Assembly (NCBI GenBank): GCA_964543235.1
Contig: CAZIXE010000056.1
Coordinates: forward strand, 1 to 23,837
Length of the DNA stretch: 23,837 nucleotides
Reading direction: 5' to 3'
DNA from: JANMMJ01 sp964543235
Lineage (GTDB): Bacteria > Pseudomonadota > Alphaproteobacteria > Rhizobiales > Aestuariivirgaceae
Below the pieces are notes generated by a model. That model did no database searches. It worked only from the letters and a program-made list of their open reading frames with translations, and was not told the origin of the DNA. Position 1 is the first letter of the stretch; the number at the start of each line of letters is the position of its first letter. Positions 23,746 to 23,837 of the stretch are shown piece by piece. The position numbers and the translations under genes were made by a program.

Positions 23746-23837
23746 GAGTCCAGCCTAAGCAATTTGACCTTCACTGGCGACTTAGGCTCAGGACTCATTG
23801 ATCAGAGCCAGAATATGACGGTGGCGGCGATGCAGAT
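23746..23837 (-). mobile_element. left end of an IS5-type insertion sequence (cut by window edge)
   Basis: The minus strand at 23802-23837 reads ICIAATVIFWL and a stop, which resembles the C-terminus of rhizobial IS5-family transposases. Between it and rpoD lies GAGTCCAGCC starting at 23746, preceded by TTA (23743-23745), which fits the TNA target preference of some IS5 subgroups. An 8-bp inverted repeat, AGCCTAAG (23752-23759) with CTTAGGCT (23781-23788), is inside. Only about 92 bases are visible, so the boundary and family are tentative. Confidence 0.5.
23802..23837 (-). CDS. C-terminal end of a transposase (partial)
   Basis: Eleven codons and a stop (ICIAATVIFWL) run off the right edge. 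The hydrophobic end matches what I recall of IS5-family transposases. Eleven residues cannot prove it. The gene's 5' part lies outside the window. Confidence 0.45.
   Translation of the reverse strand: MCIAATVIFWL

Overview
The window comes from a high-GC alphaproteobacterium, most likely of the order Hyphomicrobiales (Rhizobiales). The evidence is the gene content and order: rplU-rpmA-GNAT-obgE-proB-proA-nadD, then carA diverging from a GatB/YqeY gene, then dnaG-rpoD. It is supported by a ribosomal protein L21 with a helix-hairpin-helix tail, an Obg without a C-terminal OCT domain, and a TTAA-N7-TTAAC (CtrA-type) box in front of rpoD. I cannot name a genus.

Layout. (1) 1-1365: a tRNA-Ser(CGA) on the minus strand, a hairpin-bearing intergenic region with a promoter, and rplU-rpmA. 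(2) 1366-2899: a GNAT acetyltransferase converging on a secreted SLT-type lytic transglycosylase whose 5' end is AT-rich. (3) 2900-6940: obgE-proB-proA-nadD, a tightly packed operon in which each start overlaps the previous stop; it joins ribosome-associated GTPase function, the two proline biosynthesis steps from glutamate, and NAD synthesis. The rsfS-rlmH pair expected after nadD is absent. (4) 6948-9084: a DUF695-RraB fusion protein (minus) and an exported Cys-containing protein with an internal duplication. (5) 9115-12592: an operon-like set of a citryl-CoA-lyase-like protein, a PaaK-type acyl-CoA ligase, a VOC metalloenzyme and a glutathione S-transferase, preceded by a possible 22-codon leader ORF. 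It looks like an acyl-CoA catabolic module of unknown substrate and is the best candidate here for an undescribed pathway. (6) 12593-14477: a nested terminator-like hairpin, carA (minus) and the divergent yqeY. (7) 14469-19506: about 5 kb of genes all on the minus strand (coiled-coil membrane protein, Ohr, TrkH/KtrB K+ transporter, methyltransferase, GNAT plus XRE-cupin regulator, and an orphan C-terminal fragment of an RTX-type protein) lying between yqeY and dnaG. (8) 19568-23714: dnaG and rpoD. (9) 23715-23837: probable left end of an IS5-type element just downstream of rpoD, cut by the window edge.

Most of the window is core housekeeping DNA. The accessory or unusual parts are blocks 4, 5 and 7 and the IS edge. 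All functional calls are from reading translated motifs by eye; no database search was possible.
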